A stretch of 64,000 bases of DNA from Coraliomargarita algicola. Lineage in GTDB: Bacteria > Verrucomicrobiota > Verrucomicrobiia > Opitutales > Coraliomargaritaceae. Location: assembly GCF_033878955.1 (NCBI RefSeq), contig NZ_CP138858.1, positions 2,170,001 to 2,234,000 of the forward strand, in the 5' to 3' direction. The notes below the pieces were generated by a model. That model searched no databases and had not been told where the DNA came from. It saw only the letters and a list, made by a program, of their open reading frames with translations. Shown in pieces: positions 1-10,744 of the stretch (positions are counted from its first letter, which is position 1; every line of letters begins with the position of its first letter). The translations under genes were made by a program, and so were the position numbers.

Positions 1-2283
1 GCCGAACCAAGCTTACATTCGCAGACGATTCAACTAGACGCCAAGGAGTCACGGCGCATCAACTTGCCAAGCGCCTGGTTTGAGCAATTCGGGGTCTATC
101 GTCTCGATTACAGGCTCGCCGAAGAGGCCTCACAAGCTTCGCCTTGGGGCAGCGATCTGTTAGCTATTTACCCGCGCAACCCACAGCCTGCAGCTGGGGA
201 AAGTGCCATGCCTATCGGCTTCGCGACGGGTGCTGCACTATGCACGCCTCGCCTCTTGGAGATCGCTGCCTCACTGGGCTTTGAATACTACCGCTACAAT
301 GCCGTCTGGGCACAGGTCCAGCCACAAGAGGGCGTCTGGAATTGGGAGCGCATTGACGACTATCTAGCCCAAGTGCAGCAGCATGGATTTCAGTGGCATG
401 TCACCACCACAGGTTGCCCATCCTGGGCAACTGAAGAACGCTTTGATCCTCCGCCACTAGAGCCTTGGCGCGAGTGGATCAGCGCACTCGCGACCCGTCA
501 TTCAGACAGTATGCAATTCTGGGAAATCTGGAACGAACCCAATATCGGATTTTTCAATGGCTCGGTCGAAGAGTATACCGAAGTGCAGCGCGTCGCTCAC
601 GACGCGATCAAAGCGATTTCCCCGGATACCATTGTCACTTCGGGCGGCTATGCAGGCATGAATCACCACAAGTCAAAGCCAGGCGCATTCGAAGCCGCAC
701 TTTTAGAGCATCCGCGCGCCTACGACTGGTTCGCCTACCACATGCACGACACCTTTCCCCAATTCTACAGTGATTTGCACCACCAGCTCGCAGCCATTCA
801 GCAACGCACGGGAAAAACAGATGTCCCGATCGTCTTTACCGAGACCGGATTCGACACCCGCCATGGGCAACGTTTTCAAGCCGAAACACTGTTGAAAAAG
901 ATCACTTACGCCGCCGCAATCGGCGCCAAGAGCTACACCTGGTATAATCTATTGGATCGCGCGGGCCGAGATAATCCCAACCAAGCCGGTAAGACCTTTG
1001 GCCTCATCACTAACCCAACCGGCACGGGTGACTTTGCTGCGATTGAGGACGCAATACGCCCCAAGGAGTCCTTTGTCGCCGCCGCCACCGCAATCCCGAA
1101 ATTACGCCGTCTGCCCGCGCTCGACATTTGGTCTGAAAATGATGGCTTATTCGCTTTTCTATTTGGCCGCACAGATGAGCATTTACTCGTCGCCTGGCGG
1201 GAGGACCCCCAAATTCCCGATGCCATTTGGGCCGTGCGCACCGATGCGCAACAAGTCATTCAAACGGACCTGTTTGGTAACACAACTGAGCTCCCCGTGG
1301 TCGACGGCGTCGCACTCGTGACACTGGGCGCCCCACACTATTACGACTTCGTTGGTTCGCCAACCACTCCAGAGCGATTGGCGCCCTTGGTTAGTCTGCC
1401 TCAGACGGTGTCCCCCGATGCCGATGGCGTGGCCTCACTGGAGTTAAAACTACAGAACCCACTCCAACGTACGGTCACCGTGACTGCGACGGCTCAAGTA
1501 AAAGCGAGCCTGAGCTCCACACAAACAGTCACCCGTGAAATCGCAGCCGGTGCATCGGGAACATTCCCCATGCGTTTTGATGTGGGTCAGGGAGCGCTCG
1601 GAGAAATCGTCACCGTGGATGCAGCATTTACTTTTAAAGAGATCGCATGGGCCCCTAGCCTAGAAATTCCAGTCGTCTACAATATCATTCGAGCGGACAC
1701 CACCACTCGCATCGAGTTAAAGAGCCTCAATCAGGTGCTCAACAAACAGGACTATGATCCACATACCCTGCATTTGCTCTGGGGCAGCCCTGCGGACTTA
1801 AGTGTCCGCGCCAAGATACACTCCAGTCCCTCCTCGCAGCGTATTAAAATGACTTATCAAGTCACCGACAACCAGCACTATGCCGCCAGCGCAGAGGAGC
1901 CCCTCTTGGATGGCGATGCACTTGAGATCGGATGGGAAAGCGAGCAAGGCGTCCGTGGGCATCTCGCCATTGCCGGCGACCTCGGGACCTCTCCTCGCAG
2001 CGAATTCTACTTAGATGCAGAGCAAGTAGAACGCCCGCTGATCAATGCCATCCAAATCACTCGTGAGGGCAAGACCACCACATGGGAACTGACACTCGAC
2101 ACGCAGCAGATGGGCTTAAGCGAAACTGATTTCGAGCAAAGCATACGTTTCAACTTTGCAGTTCACGACAACGATGGCGAGGGCCCCAAGAGTTGGATCT
2201 CTCCCACCTCAGGCTTAGGAGGGCGCCCCTACTTCTCCTCGGAGCACTTCTACCGACTCGAACTTGGAGCCGCGCAGGACTAG
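1..2283 (+). CDS. GH39-like glycoside hydrolase, 5' end outside window
   Basis: The frame is open from base 1, so the gene starts upstream; the TTG at 64 is only an internal codon. The protein has a (beta/alpha)8-type catalytic domain of the GH39/GH5 clan GH-A kind. The acid/base glutamate lies in WNEPN (Glu codon 535-537) and the likely nucleophile in VFTETGF (Glu codon 841-843). A beta-sandwich stretch follows (about 1380-1680), then a C-terminal CBM9/DOMON-like domain (about 1690-2270) with the WISPTSGLGG motif. It probably cleaves a xylan- or glycoside-type polysaccharide outside the cytoplasm; the substrate is not readable from sequence. It converges on the beta-helix operon. Fold assignment is confident, exact family less so. 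Confidence 0.8.
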   Translation, partial: AEPSLHSQTIQLDAKESRRINLPSAWFEQFGVYRLDYRLAEEASQASPWGSDLLAIYPRNPQPAAGESAMPIGFATGAALCTPRLLEIAASLGFEYYRYNAVWAQVQPQEGVWNWERIDDYLAQVQQHGFQWHVTTTGCPSWATEERFDPPPLEPWREWISALATRHSDSMQFWEIWNEPNIGFFNGSVEEYTEVQRVAHDAIKAISPDTIVTSGGYAGMNHHKSKPGAFEAALLEHPRAYDWFAYHMHDTFPQFYSDLHHQLAAIQQRTGKTDVPIVFTETGFDTRHGQRFQAETLLKKITYAAAIGAKSYTWYNLLDRAGRDNPNQAGKTFGLITNPTGTGDFAAIEDAIRPKESFVAAATAIPKLRRLPALDIWSENDGLFAFLFGRTDEHLLVAWREDPQIPDAIWAVRTDAQQVIQTDLFGNTTELPVVDGVALVTLGAPHYYDFVGSPTTPERLAPLVSLPQTVSPDADGVASLELKLQNPLQRTVTVTATAQVKASLSSTQTVTREIAAGASGTFPMRFDVGQGALGEIVTVDAAFTFKEIAWAPSLEIPVVYNIIRADTTTRIELKSLNQVLNKQDYDPHTLHLLWGSPADLSVRAKIHSSPSSQRIKMTYQVTDNQHYAASAEEPLLDGDALEIGWESEQGVRGHLAIAGDLGTSPRSEFYLDAEQVERPLINAIQITREGKTTTWELTLDTQQMGLSETDFEQSIRFNFAVHDNDGEGPKSWISPTSGLGGRPYFSSEHFYRLELGAAQD

Positions 2284-2412
2284 CCCATGCTGTATCTAGT
2301 TAGAGGCATTCGACTGGTAACGCTGAATCGTCATTCGTAATGGAGTTATTGAAAAGATGTCTCTCAACACATTCGAAGGAGATTTAGCGCAGGAGACAGG
2401 GCGAGGACGATT

Positions 2413-2436
2413 GCCCCAATGCCATGGCATTGGGGC
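2413..2436. repeat. Perfect 24-base palindrome
   Basis: The 12-base arm GCCCCAATGCCA is followed directly by its exact reverse complement. There is no loop spacer and no T-tract. Lying between convergent genes, it could act as a bidirectional transcription block, but it is not a textbook terminator. Confidence 0.5.
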
Positions 2437-2513
2437 CAATTACCAACTAAAATACCCCGCAGCCTGTCCACCGTAGCTCACAGAGCAAAGGAGAGATCCA
2501 CAGCCCCCATCAC

Positions 2514-2542
2514 GATGCGGGCGTGACAAGTCGCGCCCCTAC
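2514..2542 (-). repeat. REP-like element, exact match to a copy inside purL
   Basis: The 29 bases are the exact reverse complement of 62804-62832 inside purL. Read on the minus strand it opens GTAGGGGCG and can fold through GGGCG/CGCCC. It belongs to a dispersed family whose members open GTAGGG; other copies are at 23581-23652, 27611-27671 and 57335-57355. Confidence 0.7.
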
Positions 2543-2631
2543 CGTTGACAAGCGTATACACGCACTGACTTCTGAAAAAGGCGATCTACCGAGATACAGT
2601 TTCCCAGCCTCCACCGACGCTTCAGATATAA

Positions 2632-3618
2632 TCAAGGACAGCACGCATCCACGATGGCAAGCTCGTCGGCCTCCAATTCAATAGAGCCAATGTCGAGCGT
2701 CTTAGGATGCGACCAACGCGCGGTCTCATTGTAAGTCTTCCATGCCCGCGTCTCATGATGGTTTTTATAAACCGTCACCTCATCAAAGGTCAGCTGAACC
2801 TGAGCGCGTAGTAATAACTGCACCAGACCATTGCCCCACAGTTCGACTTGAGAAGCTTGCACAGTCGCTTCTCCGTTGAATGCCAAACCGATGCCAAGAT
2901 TGTCACGCACCACGACCTGCTCGAGCGTCGTGTCCGTTTGAAATCCATTTAACAGTCCGTTGTCATTTTCGTAAAACAGACTTTCGCGAATGCTGCATTG
3001 AATACTTCCATGAGATGAAAATCCTTCGTCCAAATTCTGACAGGCAGTGAGGCCCGTAAAAGAAAGACCGCGCCCCTCTCCGTGTAGATTAATACCATCA
3101 TTCAAGGATCCACTGACAACTAAGTCTCGGTATTGCTGATACGAAGCATCCTGAATACGAAGCACAAAATCGCGAGTGGAAATCTCCCATCCCTCGGGTG
3201 AGATCCCTGGAAGCAACTCAAGCCGGCCTTGCTTGGCGTCATAACGAATGCCATGGCTGAATCCATGGGCCTCCGATTCCATGACACGCTGCCCCTGATG
3301 TCGCAGCACAAATGGATAAGCCACTGACGGGAAACAACGCCCTTCAACAAAAACTAGAGGCTCGAAGCCAGTAATCTCATTACCATTTCCTTCAATGATA
3401 ATCGGGCGCGCCTCAGTGCCCGAAGCACGAATATGCAAGACCTCTCGATAAGGCCCACTCTCTGGAGCAAGCCATAAGGTATCACCAGCAGACAGCGCCG
3501 CAGCAGCAGAAGCCAAATCTTGATAAGCGTCGCTCGCATTTGGATTGACAACTACAGTCGCAGAAAATGCACACTGCGCCCAGAGCAAGCCACAAGAAGC
3601 ATACGCAAACGTTCTCAT
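2632..3618 (-). CDS. Secreted right-handed parallel beta-helix protein
   Basis: A protein of 328 aa with an N-terminal signal peptide (about residues 1-19, cleavage near FSA). It then has an opening turn typical of polysaccharide lyase-like beta-helices (DTLWLAPESGPYRE) and repeated helix rungs with NDGINLHG and NDNGLLNG turns. Likely an extracytoplasmic carbohydrate lyase, hydrolase or binding protein; no catalytic residues can be fixed by eye. Its ATG overlaps the stop of the upstream beta-helix gene by 4 bases, so the two are translationally coupled and probably act on the same glycan. The C terminus ends in ACCP, which is unusual but may be real. Confidence 0.7.
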   Translation of the reverse strand: MRTFAYASCGLLWAQCAFSATVVVNPNASDAYQDLASAAAALSAGDTLWLAPESGPYREVLHIRASGTEARPIIIEGNGNEITGFEPLVFVEGRCFPSVAYPFVLRHQGQRVMESEAHGFSHGIRYDAKQGRLELLPGISPEGWEISTRDFVLRIQDASYQQYRDLVVSGSLNDGINLHGEGRGLSFTGLTACQNLDEGFSSHGSIQCSIRESLFYENDNGLLNGFQTDTTLEQVVVRDNLGIGLAFNGEATVQASQVELWGNGLVQLLLRAQVQLTFDEVTVYKNHHETRAWKTYNETARWSHPKTLDIGSIELEADELAIVDACCP

Positions 3619-5414
3619 TGATTCACTGAAGGAGCTGGGTAAACATGGATATCTTTCGAAAAGTCGATTGAGATGGGCTGCGTCGTATCAAGATCGTAAT
3701 CAGAGCCAGTGCTGCTTTGAGATAGCTGATTGGAGCCACTAATTGTATTCCCCACAATATACACGTCCTCCGACTGATTAATATGTATCGCAGGCCCGCC
3801 GACCTCCTCAATTGTATTTCTCAAAATATTAATCGCTCGAATATGCATATTGGGCCGTGCAGTTTCAGGTGTCGCTCCGCGGTGGAAGAGCGAAATAGCG
3901 CCGGGCACATGGGTTCCAGAGAGGTGCATGACGGGGTCAAAGCCAACATCTCTGATTGTGTTGTTCAAAATCGTCACGTTTTCCACCCAACCAGCCTCAC
4001 GGTAAAAGGTCATTTCGGAGCCAATTGAAATCGCCGACTGCTTAATATTCTCAAGGGTATTCCCTTCAACTAGTCCATTGGAACTCATTAGGCGCAGGCC
4101 ACGGCCACGATGATCACGAAAGTGGTTATTACGAATCGTGTAATTGGGGGCCGCAATCGCGGGGATCTCAATAAAGTCTCCGGCCTCAACCGACATCGCA
4201 TGCTTGTCGACTTGCATCGCATAGACCGAAATCCGCCCCGACTTGACGGCTTTAGATTGCCAAATTTCCTCTGCAATTTCCAGAAAATCCTTCGACGCGT
4301 TTGGCTCTAACTCAAAGGACTGAATGAGCGCACGATCTTTTACATCGAAAGAGTCCGGTGCGATGCTCATCGCCACATCACCCGCACTCACAATCGAGGT
4401 GAAGGACTCTCCTAAGTAGGGACGAATCAAATACAGCATGTCGTCTTTGACTTGAGCCACATAAAACGCGATCCCATGTAAGTTGACGGCATCATCTCCC
4501 ATAAAGGAAAAGTCACAGTTCTCTATAATCGGCCCCTTACGAGCATATGCATAATTAAACCCATCAGCGGAAATAGAGAGCAAGCGCGGCACCTCGGCTC
4601 CCTCAGGCATGGGGCCGCGTTCGATTGTGTATGAGAAATAATTATCTCCATCCATGAAGCGTGAAATCACACCAATCGAAGGCAGGCTCCACATGGTCAC
4701 TTCCTTCAGAGTGATATTCTCCCCTCTCTCAATACGAATACCACGTGAGTTTCTAAAATCGAGAACGATGTAATCGCCAACATTCAGAGTCTTCAACGTT
4801 GCCATCTTTCCGCTAGAGAATTGCAAGCGTCCCTCTCTAGGATTGATCGCTTCTGCTTTTTGCGCATACATAACGGGTGTGTCTTTTTTCCAATTCAGCG
4901 TCTCTGGTGAAAATGCAAACGCTCGGCCACTCAAATAATGCGGCGCCAGATCCGGATAACCGTCATGAACTTTAAAGGTAACAACGCCACTCTTACGATC
5001 CAAGGTCTCAATAGTGCCTTGAGTAAAACCAAGTGGATTTGAATCCAAGGTTAGGGACTCTAGCGTCAATCCATCGCAATCAGTCGCGAGAATACCACAA
5101 TCCCGGAGATTGGTAAAAACGAGTGTCGTGTCGTCGCCCCGAATCGTAAAGTCCTTGAACCCCTCCAAGCGCAGGACCTGATCGAGCGAGTGCTCGCCTG
5201 TGGGAAGCAGCACCTCGCGCTCTCCACGGGCAACCGCACTATTGATCGTTTGTTGAATATCTATCGCGCTAGATGTGAGCATACAGGTAAAGAAAGTCGT
5301 GAGGCAGCAAACGAAGGCTTTAAGACAGACAGAGCGTCCGAACGCCTTCAAAGATAAGCGAGACATCGTTCCGATTTGTTGGAGGGATAATTGCATATTA
5401 AAAGTCGTATTCAT
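3615..5414 (-). CDS. GH110-like secreted beta-helix glycosidase candidate
   Basis: A protein of 599 aa. A hydrophobic export segment lies near residues 29-50. A right-handed beta-helix follows, with family-typical stretches: LGFTQGTIETLD, FMGDDAVNLHGIAFYV and many N-x-I rungs. The FTQG and GDD-x-NxHG motifs resemble GH110 alpha-1,3-galactosidases and related beta-helix hydrolases; this is motif recognition, not a search result. It sits in a three-gene operon: its ATG overlaps the FAD oxidoreductase stop by 1 base, and its stop overlaps the next beta-helix ATG by 4. A galactan-like substrate is possible but unproven. Confidence 0.65.
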   Translation of the reverse strand: MNTTFNMQLSLQQIGTMSRLSLKAFGRSVCLKAFVCCLTTFFTCMLTSSAIDIQQTINSAVARGEREVLLPTGEHSLDQVLRLEGFKDFTIRGDDTTLVFTNLRDCGILATDCDGLTLESLTLDSNPLGFTQGTIETLDRKSGVVTFKVHDGYPDLAPHYLSGRAFAFSPETLNWKKDTPVMYAQKAEAINPREGRLQFSSGKMATLKTLNVGDYIVLDFRNSRGIRIERGENITLKEVTMWSLPSIGVISRFMDGDNYFSYTIERGPMPEGAEVPRLLSISADGFNYAYARKGPIIENCDFSFMGDDAVNLHGIAFYVAQVKDDMLYLIRPYLGESFTSIVSAGDVAMSIAPDSFDVKDRALIQSFELEPNASKDFLEIAEEIWQSKAVKSGRISVYAMQVDKHAMSVEAGDFIEIPAIAAPNYTIRNNHFRDHRGRGLRLMSSNGLVEGNTLENIKQSAISIGSEMTFYREAGWVENVTILNNTIRDVGFDPVMHLSGTHVPGAISLFHRGATPETARPNMHIRAINILRNTIEEVGGPAIHINQSEDVYIVGNTISGSNQLSQSSTGSDYDLDTTQPISIDFSKDIHVYPAPSVNQ

Positions 5415-6772
5415 TATATTTGAGCAGGGATATGAGAGCCAAAACTAAATTGTGTCGAAGGGATCAAATTGCCTGCGGCCGCATGTGCACGATCCATTTC
5501 GTGACGAATATCTGCGCCTGCAATCGATTGAAGCGTGTCTTTATTTTTCCAGGCAAGCGCCGCTGCAGTACCCGCAGCCTCACCTAAGCCCATACAGGTC
5601 GGCATCACCCGAAAGCTGCCCGCGGCCTCATGGGTGGCACTAATGCAACGCCCCGCCGCCGCGACATTCTCCAAATCTACTGGCAGCTGACATTCCCAGG
5701 GAATACCATAAATACTGCCATTATCTTCATACTGTGTCCCAGTGCCTTCAGTGGAATGAACATCGATCGGATAGGCACAAAGCATGACACTACTTTCAGG
5801 GATACGCGCCGAGCGCACATCATCTTCAGTTAAAGTATAGCGTCCGACAATCCGGCGTGACTCACGCACCCCAACTTGCGGTCCGGTTTGATAGAGATAG
5901 ACATTTTCAAAACCAGGAATGTATTTACGGAAGAAGGCGACCAGCTCTTGGGCTTGACGCCGGCCTTCCACTTCAGCGCGAGTCGTTTCCATCGCATTAC
6001 ACGAGCTCAGCCCACTAATACGTGTACCATTCACTGTAATGCGCGACGGATCGTGCGGCATTGACCAAAACAGCGCGACATTCTCACGTGGGATCGACCA
6101 CTCCCCTGCGCTGCGAGCGAGCGAAACCTGCGCGGCATATTGATCCCCTTCCGCCACGTAGCGACCTTCAATCAAACGCCGTCCCGATGCCGCCCATGCC
6201 TGTGGATCAAAACCACCCATTTGCACCACCATAGTCATCGGCTGAGTCGCGCCACTGGATTGATTACCATGGAAAAGGCCCGCCCCCGCCATGGCCGATG
6301 GGTCTGCATCGCCAGTCGCATCAATCAAATAACGACAGCGAATGCGCACACGGGAACCTTTACTTAAAAATTCAGCTACCCACAGATCTTTCTCTCGATA
6401 GACATTCGATAAAATCGAGTGATACAGCAGCTTGCCCCCTGCCTTGAGAATCGCCTGCTCCATCCCAAGCTTACAGACCTCCGGCTCATAATAGTCTGCT
6501 TGTGTGTGGGCATCATAGTAGTGCGACTTCATATCAATCAGTTGCTGCCTAAATGAACGGTAGACAGGTGAGGAAAGGTCCACATCGACGCCTAAATGAT
6601 TTAAGTAGCAACTCAGCCCAGCGGCCGTCCCCATGCCTCCCAGAAAACCATGCCGATCGGCGACAATGGTCTCACAACCACCACGTAGAGCAGCACTTGC
6701 AGCTCCAAAACCAGCAGGCCCACCACCGACGACGAGACAAGGGATCTCTAACTCCAAAACGGATAAATTCAT
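5414..6772 (-). CDS. FAD-dependent oxidoreductase (FAD_oxidored family)
   Basis: A protein of 452 aa from the ATG at 6772; a longer frame reaches 6814. The Rossmann FAD-binding motif GGGPAGFGAASAALRGG is at the N terminus, followed by GFLGGMGTAAGLSC. RYLIDATGDAD and a C-terminal AAAGRCISATHEAAGSFRVM are typical of the PF12831 family found in carbohydrate-degradation loci of Bacteroidetes and Planctomycetes/Verrucomicrobia. I prefer 6772 because the FAD motif starts soon after it. First gene of an operon with the two beta-helix genes and divergent from an IclR regulator. The substrate is unknown; a sugar or polyol derivative is the natural guess. Confidence 0.8.
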   Translation of the reverse strand: MNLSVLELEIPCLVVGGGPAGFGAASAALRGGCETIVADRHGFLGGMGTAAGLSCYLNHLGVDVDLSSPVYRSFRQQLIDMKSHYYDAHTQADYYEPEVCKLGMEQAILKAGGKLLYHSILSNVYREKDLWVAEFLSKGSRVRIRCRYLIDATGDADPSAMAGAGLFHGNQSSGATQPMTMVVQMGGFDPQAWAASGRRLIEGRYVAEGDQYAAQVSLARSAGEWSIPRENVALFWSMPHDPSRITVNGTRISGLSSCNAMETTRAEVEGRRQAQELVAFFRKYIPGFENVYLYQTGPQVGVRESRRIVGRYTLTEDDVRSARIPESSVMLCAYPIDVHSTEGTGTQYEDNGSIYGIPWECQLPVDLENVAAAGRCISATHEAAGSFRVMPTCMGLGEAAGTAAALAWKNKDTLQSIAGADIRHEMDRAHAAAGNLIPSTQFSFGSHIPAQI

Positions 6773-6904
6773 ACAGAGAATTGAGGCCCCTCCACATATT
6801 CGAGACAAGGGCATAGCCTAGCCACAGGAGAAGTGTGTTTCGCATTTGGAACAGGCGGCAAGGATGGAATTGCCTTTTCTCGCACACAAAGCTGCAATCA
6901 CACG
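6773..6904. promoter_or_regulatory. Divergent control region, FAD oxidoreductase / iclR
   Basis: A 132-base gap between divergent starts must hold both promoters and probably the IclR operator. An imperfect inverted repeat, GTTTC...GGAAC, is visible near 6837-6853, too weak to call an operator. A GTG at 6833 with AGGAG just upstream would extend the IclR frame into this region. Confidence 0.4.
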
Positions 6905-7684
6905 ATGCCCCCAATAGTTCGCAAGCAAACCCCACTCACCCAAGGAATCGCAGCCGTGCGACTCATGGTCGACGCAGGCCACTCCCTCGGCGTCACCAAC
7001 ATAGCCAAGGCCCTGGAAATGCCCAAGTCTTCCGTCCATCGCTTACTCCAGTCGCTATGCGAGATCGGCTTTGTACAACAACTACCAACAGGTAACTACA
7101 CACTCTCTCCAGACATATTTGAATTCGTGCATGAAATTGCCCTTCACTACGGTAAAAACCTAAAACTAGACGCACATATCCGTAAAGCGGCCAGTCAGCA
7201 TAACTGTAGCGTCTACATCAGCATGCTAGGTAAACGTGACACATATACGATCTGCGCCGCTGGTGAAGAAGGTAACACCACGCGTCTAGGCCTGCATACT
7301 CCAGCCTACTCTTCTTCCGTCGGGAAAGTCCTCATTTCCTACATGGATCCAAGCCAATGGCTCAATTACGCACCACAGGTCGATCAGCCTGAGCAGTCAC
7401 TCCAGCCAGCTCAAACAACGCCCTATACTATCTTAGACCCCAATGTATTTCTGACGGAACTCAAGCAAGTCAGCGAGCAACGCGTCGCCTGGAATATTCG
7501 AGAATCGGATAGCGACTATGCATCCATAGCCATGGCACTAAGAGAACCCTTCATACAACTACCACGACTGGCCGTCGCTCTCGTATTTCCCTACGAGGAT
7601 TTCAAGAACCGCGACCGCAAAGAACTCGCCGCTCAACTCGCCAAGATCGTCAAAGAAATGGAATGTGAGCTAGGTTCACGCTAA
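6905..7684 (+). CDS. IclR-family transcriptional regulator
   Basis: A protein of 259 aa from the ATG at 6905. The N-terminal winged helix-turn-helix runs from TQGIAAVRLMVDAG through SLGVTNIAKALEMPKSSVHR to GFVQQL. The C-terminal effector domain includes LGLHTPAYSSSVGKVLISYM, typical of IclR. A GTG at 6833 would add 24 residues unlike the family, so the ATG is preferred; it begins nine residues before the HTH. It is divergent from the FAD oxidoreductase/beta-helix operon and very probably controls it, as IclR members commonly regulate the adjacent catabolic operon. The ligand is unknown. Confidence 0.85.
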   Translation: MPPIVRKQTPLTQGIAAVRLMVDAGHSLGVTNIAKALEMPKSSVHRLLQSLCEIGFVQQLPTGNYTLSPDIFEFVHEIALHYGKNLKLDAHIRKAASQHNCSVYISMLGKRDTYTICAAGEEGNTTRLGLHTPAYSSSVGKVLISYMDPSQWLNYAPQVDQPEQSLQPAQTTPYTILDPNVFLTELKQVSEQRVAWNIRESDSDYASIAMALREPFIQLPRLAVALVFPYEDFKNRDRKELAAQLAKIVKEMECELGSR

Positions 7685-7705
7685 GTCCGCTTTAAGCGCA
7701 AAAAA

Positions 7706-7730
7706 GCGGCCACCCAAAAAGGGTGGCCGC
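7706..7730. terminator. Bidirectional Rho-independent terminator
   Basis: A perfect 10-base stem (GCGGCCACCC / GGGTGGCCGC) with a 5-base loop. On the minus strand it is followed by a T-run (A-run at 7700-7705), so it is strong for glnK. On the plus strand TGTGTTTT follows, serving iclR. Confidence 0.9.
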
Positions 7731-7771
7731 TGTGTTTTAAAGCCTTCGCTTTAGATCAGTTCAGATCGAGC

Positions 7772-8110
7772 TTAGAGAGCTTCTGGACCAGTCTCGTCGG
7801 TGCGGATACGTGTCGCGCTTTCGACGGGAATGATGAAGACCTTACCATCGCCGATCTTGCCAGTCTTGGCGGCTTTGACGATCGCTTCGGTCGTCTTTTC
7901 CGCGTCGGCATCGTCAACAACGATTTCGATCATTACCTTAGGCAAGAAATCAACTGTGTATTCACTGCCACGGTAGATTTCGGTGTGGCCTTTCTGGCGA
8001 CCGAAACCTTTGACTTCCGTGACGGTCATACCTTCGATGCCGATGTCTGCGAGAGCTTCTTTGACCTCTTCAAGTTTGAAGGGCTTGATGACTGCTTTTA
8101 CCAATTTCAT
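7772..8110 (-). CDS. glnK: PII nitrogen signalling protein GlnK
   Basis: A protein of 112 aa, the standard PII length. The T-loop GHTEIYRGSEYTVDFLPK carries Tyr51, the uridylylation site, and GKIGDGKVFIIPVE is the C-terminal PII signature. PII trimers sense 2-oxoglutarate and ATP/ADP and block AmtB. The gene lies 47 bases behind amtB on the same strand, the usual amtB-glnK arrangement, so GlnK is preferred to GlnB. A strong terminator follows. Confidence 0.93.
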   Translation of the reverse strand: MKLVKAVIKPFKLEEVKEALADIGIEGMTVTEVKGFGRQKGHTEIYRGSEYTVDFLPKVMIEIVVDDADAEKTTEAIVKAAKTGKIGDGKVFIIPVESATRIRTDETGPEAL

Positions 8111-8157
8111 AGTATTATGTAATCTGTGGTTATTTTTGTTAATTGGCTAGGCGAAAC

Positions 8158-9549
<1,392 letters not shown>

Positions 9550-9841
9550 TATATGTATTATTTAGTCAGGTTGATTGCTTTGTTCAGGAATTGAAATCGA
9601 GATACCCTAAATGGGGAGCATCCCGAGCAGATCGCGGAATCGCGAACAACCAACTTATAGCACTCGACATGCCAAGTTGAAATATGCCTCAATTAATTCA
9701 TCAAAAAGCAACAAAGAGCAGCCAAAAGTCACCACATATAACTAAATATCATATACTTACGCCCGCTGATAAATATTATCTAAAAATAAAAAAAGGACGC
9801 ACAAATGCGTCCTTTATAAAAAAAAATTAGTCAAATATTGA
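9550..9841. other. Intergenic region upstream of amtB
   Basis: AT-rich 290-base gap holding the amtB promoter and leader, which I cannot place precisely, and the hit terminator at 9792-9815. No other gene is seen. Confidence 0.5.
9792..9815 (-). terminator. Rho-independent terminator of hit
   Basis: The stem AAAGGACGCA / TGCGTCCTTT has a 4-base loop. The flanking A-run before 9792 becomes a T-run on the minus strand, so it terminates the hit gene that ends at 9842. Confidence 0.85.
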
Positions 9842-10180
9842 TCATCCAGGAGGCCAAGCCATCTGCCGACCGCCCAACACATGCAAGTGAAGGTGAGGTA
9901 CGGTCTCTCCACCATCTTTTCCATTGTTTATAACGATCCGAAAACCACCCGACAAATTCAACTTTTCAGCGACGGATGCAGCCGTCAGCATCAGATGGCC
10001 CAAAACCGCCTGATGCTCCTCGCGAGCTTTTGCGATACAGGGCACGACTTGCTTCGGCACGACTAAAAAATGCGTCGGCGCCTGGGGATCGATATCGTGA
10101 ATGGCAATACACAGATCATCCTCGTGCTCAATTTTAGCAGGAATCTCGCGATCAATAATTCGTTCAAATAGAGTCTTCAT
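9842..10180 (-). CDS. HIT-family nucleotide hydrolase (HinT-like)
   Basis: A protein of 112 aa with the histidine triad PHLHLHVLGG at its C terminus and an N-terminal TLFERIIDREIPAKIEHEDD typical of HinT/PKCI proteins. These hydrolyse purine nucleoside phosphoramidates such as adenylylated lysine. It lies 4 bases downstream of a secreted unknown protein gene on the same strand and ends at its own terminator. Confidence 0.92.
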   Translation of the reverse strand: MKTLFERIIDREIPAKIEHEDDLCIAIHDIDPQAPTHFLVVPKQVVPCIAKAREEHQAVLGHLMLTAASVAEKLNLSGGFRIVINNGKDGGETVPHLHLHVLGGRQMAWPPG

Positions 10181-10184
10181 ATGA

Positions 10185-10661
10185 TTAGGGATTCTCTTTG
10201 GTATAAATAGTCACAAACTCGGCCATCAATTCACGCAGCGTCGCTTTAATCGTATCGACTTCGTTCACATCGGAGCGCGCCGTACGACGCAGTTCAAAAG
10301 TTGTCGCAACGGTCTTATCCTTATTGCGGTCAATCGTCACATGATCACGCACCTGTAAGATAAGCTCAAACTGCCCGGTAGAGACACGACTGGAGGTATC
10401 AATCGACAACACAATCAAAGGCACATTCAGCTCTGGCTTATTCACAATGAAATTGCGCAACTCAATGTTCCCACGACGCAATTGGAGCTCCATAATATCA
10501 CTCAAATCCAAGCGCTCAGTCGCGGTCACCTCAGTGGCAAAGGAGGTATCAATATTCATATAAAGAAAATTGATGCCCCTTAAGTGAGTGGAATTCTCTA
10601 CGGCAGACAGAGGCGATTGTAAGCAAACGAGAAGGGGAAGTAAGCAGAATAAGTAACGCAT
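10185..10661 (-). CDS. Secreted protein of unknown function
   Basis: A protein of 158 aa from the ATG at 10661. This start gives a clear signal peptide (MRYLFCLLPLLVCLQSPLSA), while the longer frame to 10787 would overlap the upstream gene. The mature part is a beta-rich stretch followed by a helical C-terminal end (KATLRELMAEFVTIYT). I do not recognise the family. It lies between a gene coupled to nrdR and hit; the context suggests no function. Likely periplasmic or anchored outside. Confidence 0.6.
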   Translation of the reverse strand: MRYLFCLLPLLVCLQSPLSAVENSTHLRGINFLYMNIDTSFATEVTATERLDLSDIMELQLRRGNIELRNFIVNKPELNVPLIVLSIDTSSRVSTGQFELILQVRDHVTIDRNKDKTVATTFELRRTARSDVNEVDTIKATLRELMAEFVTIYTKENP

Positions 10662-10744
10662 AAAAAACGAATAAACACGACAATGGGCAATGTAAAGCAT
10701 GCGACAACGCAGGCGCAACAAAGTTCCTGCTAACCTAACGCGGC

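Larger units (their letters stand above)
2284..2631. other. Convergent intergenic region
   Basis: This 348-base gap lies between two convergent genes and holds no credible ORF. It contains a perfect 24-base palindrome (2413-2436) and a REP-like element (2514-2542), both listed separately. Confidence 0.6.

Noticed and set aside
6833..6904. GTG start at 6833 for the IclR regulator
   Set aside because: It would add 24 residues not typical of the family and leave very little room for the divergent promoter. The AGGAG is only two bases from the GTG, too close.
9700..9725. Possible sigma-54 promoter for amtB (TGGC...TTGC on the minus strand)
   Set aside because: The GG and GC dinucleotides are about 12 bases apart instead of 10, so it does not fit the -24/-12 rule.
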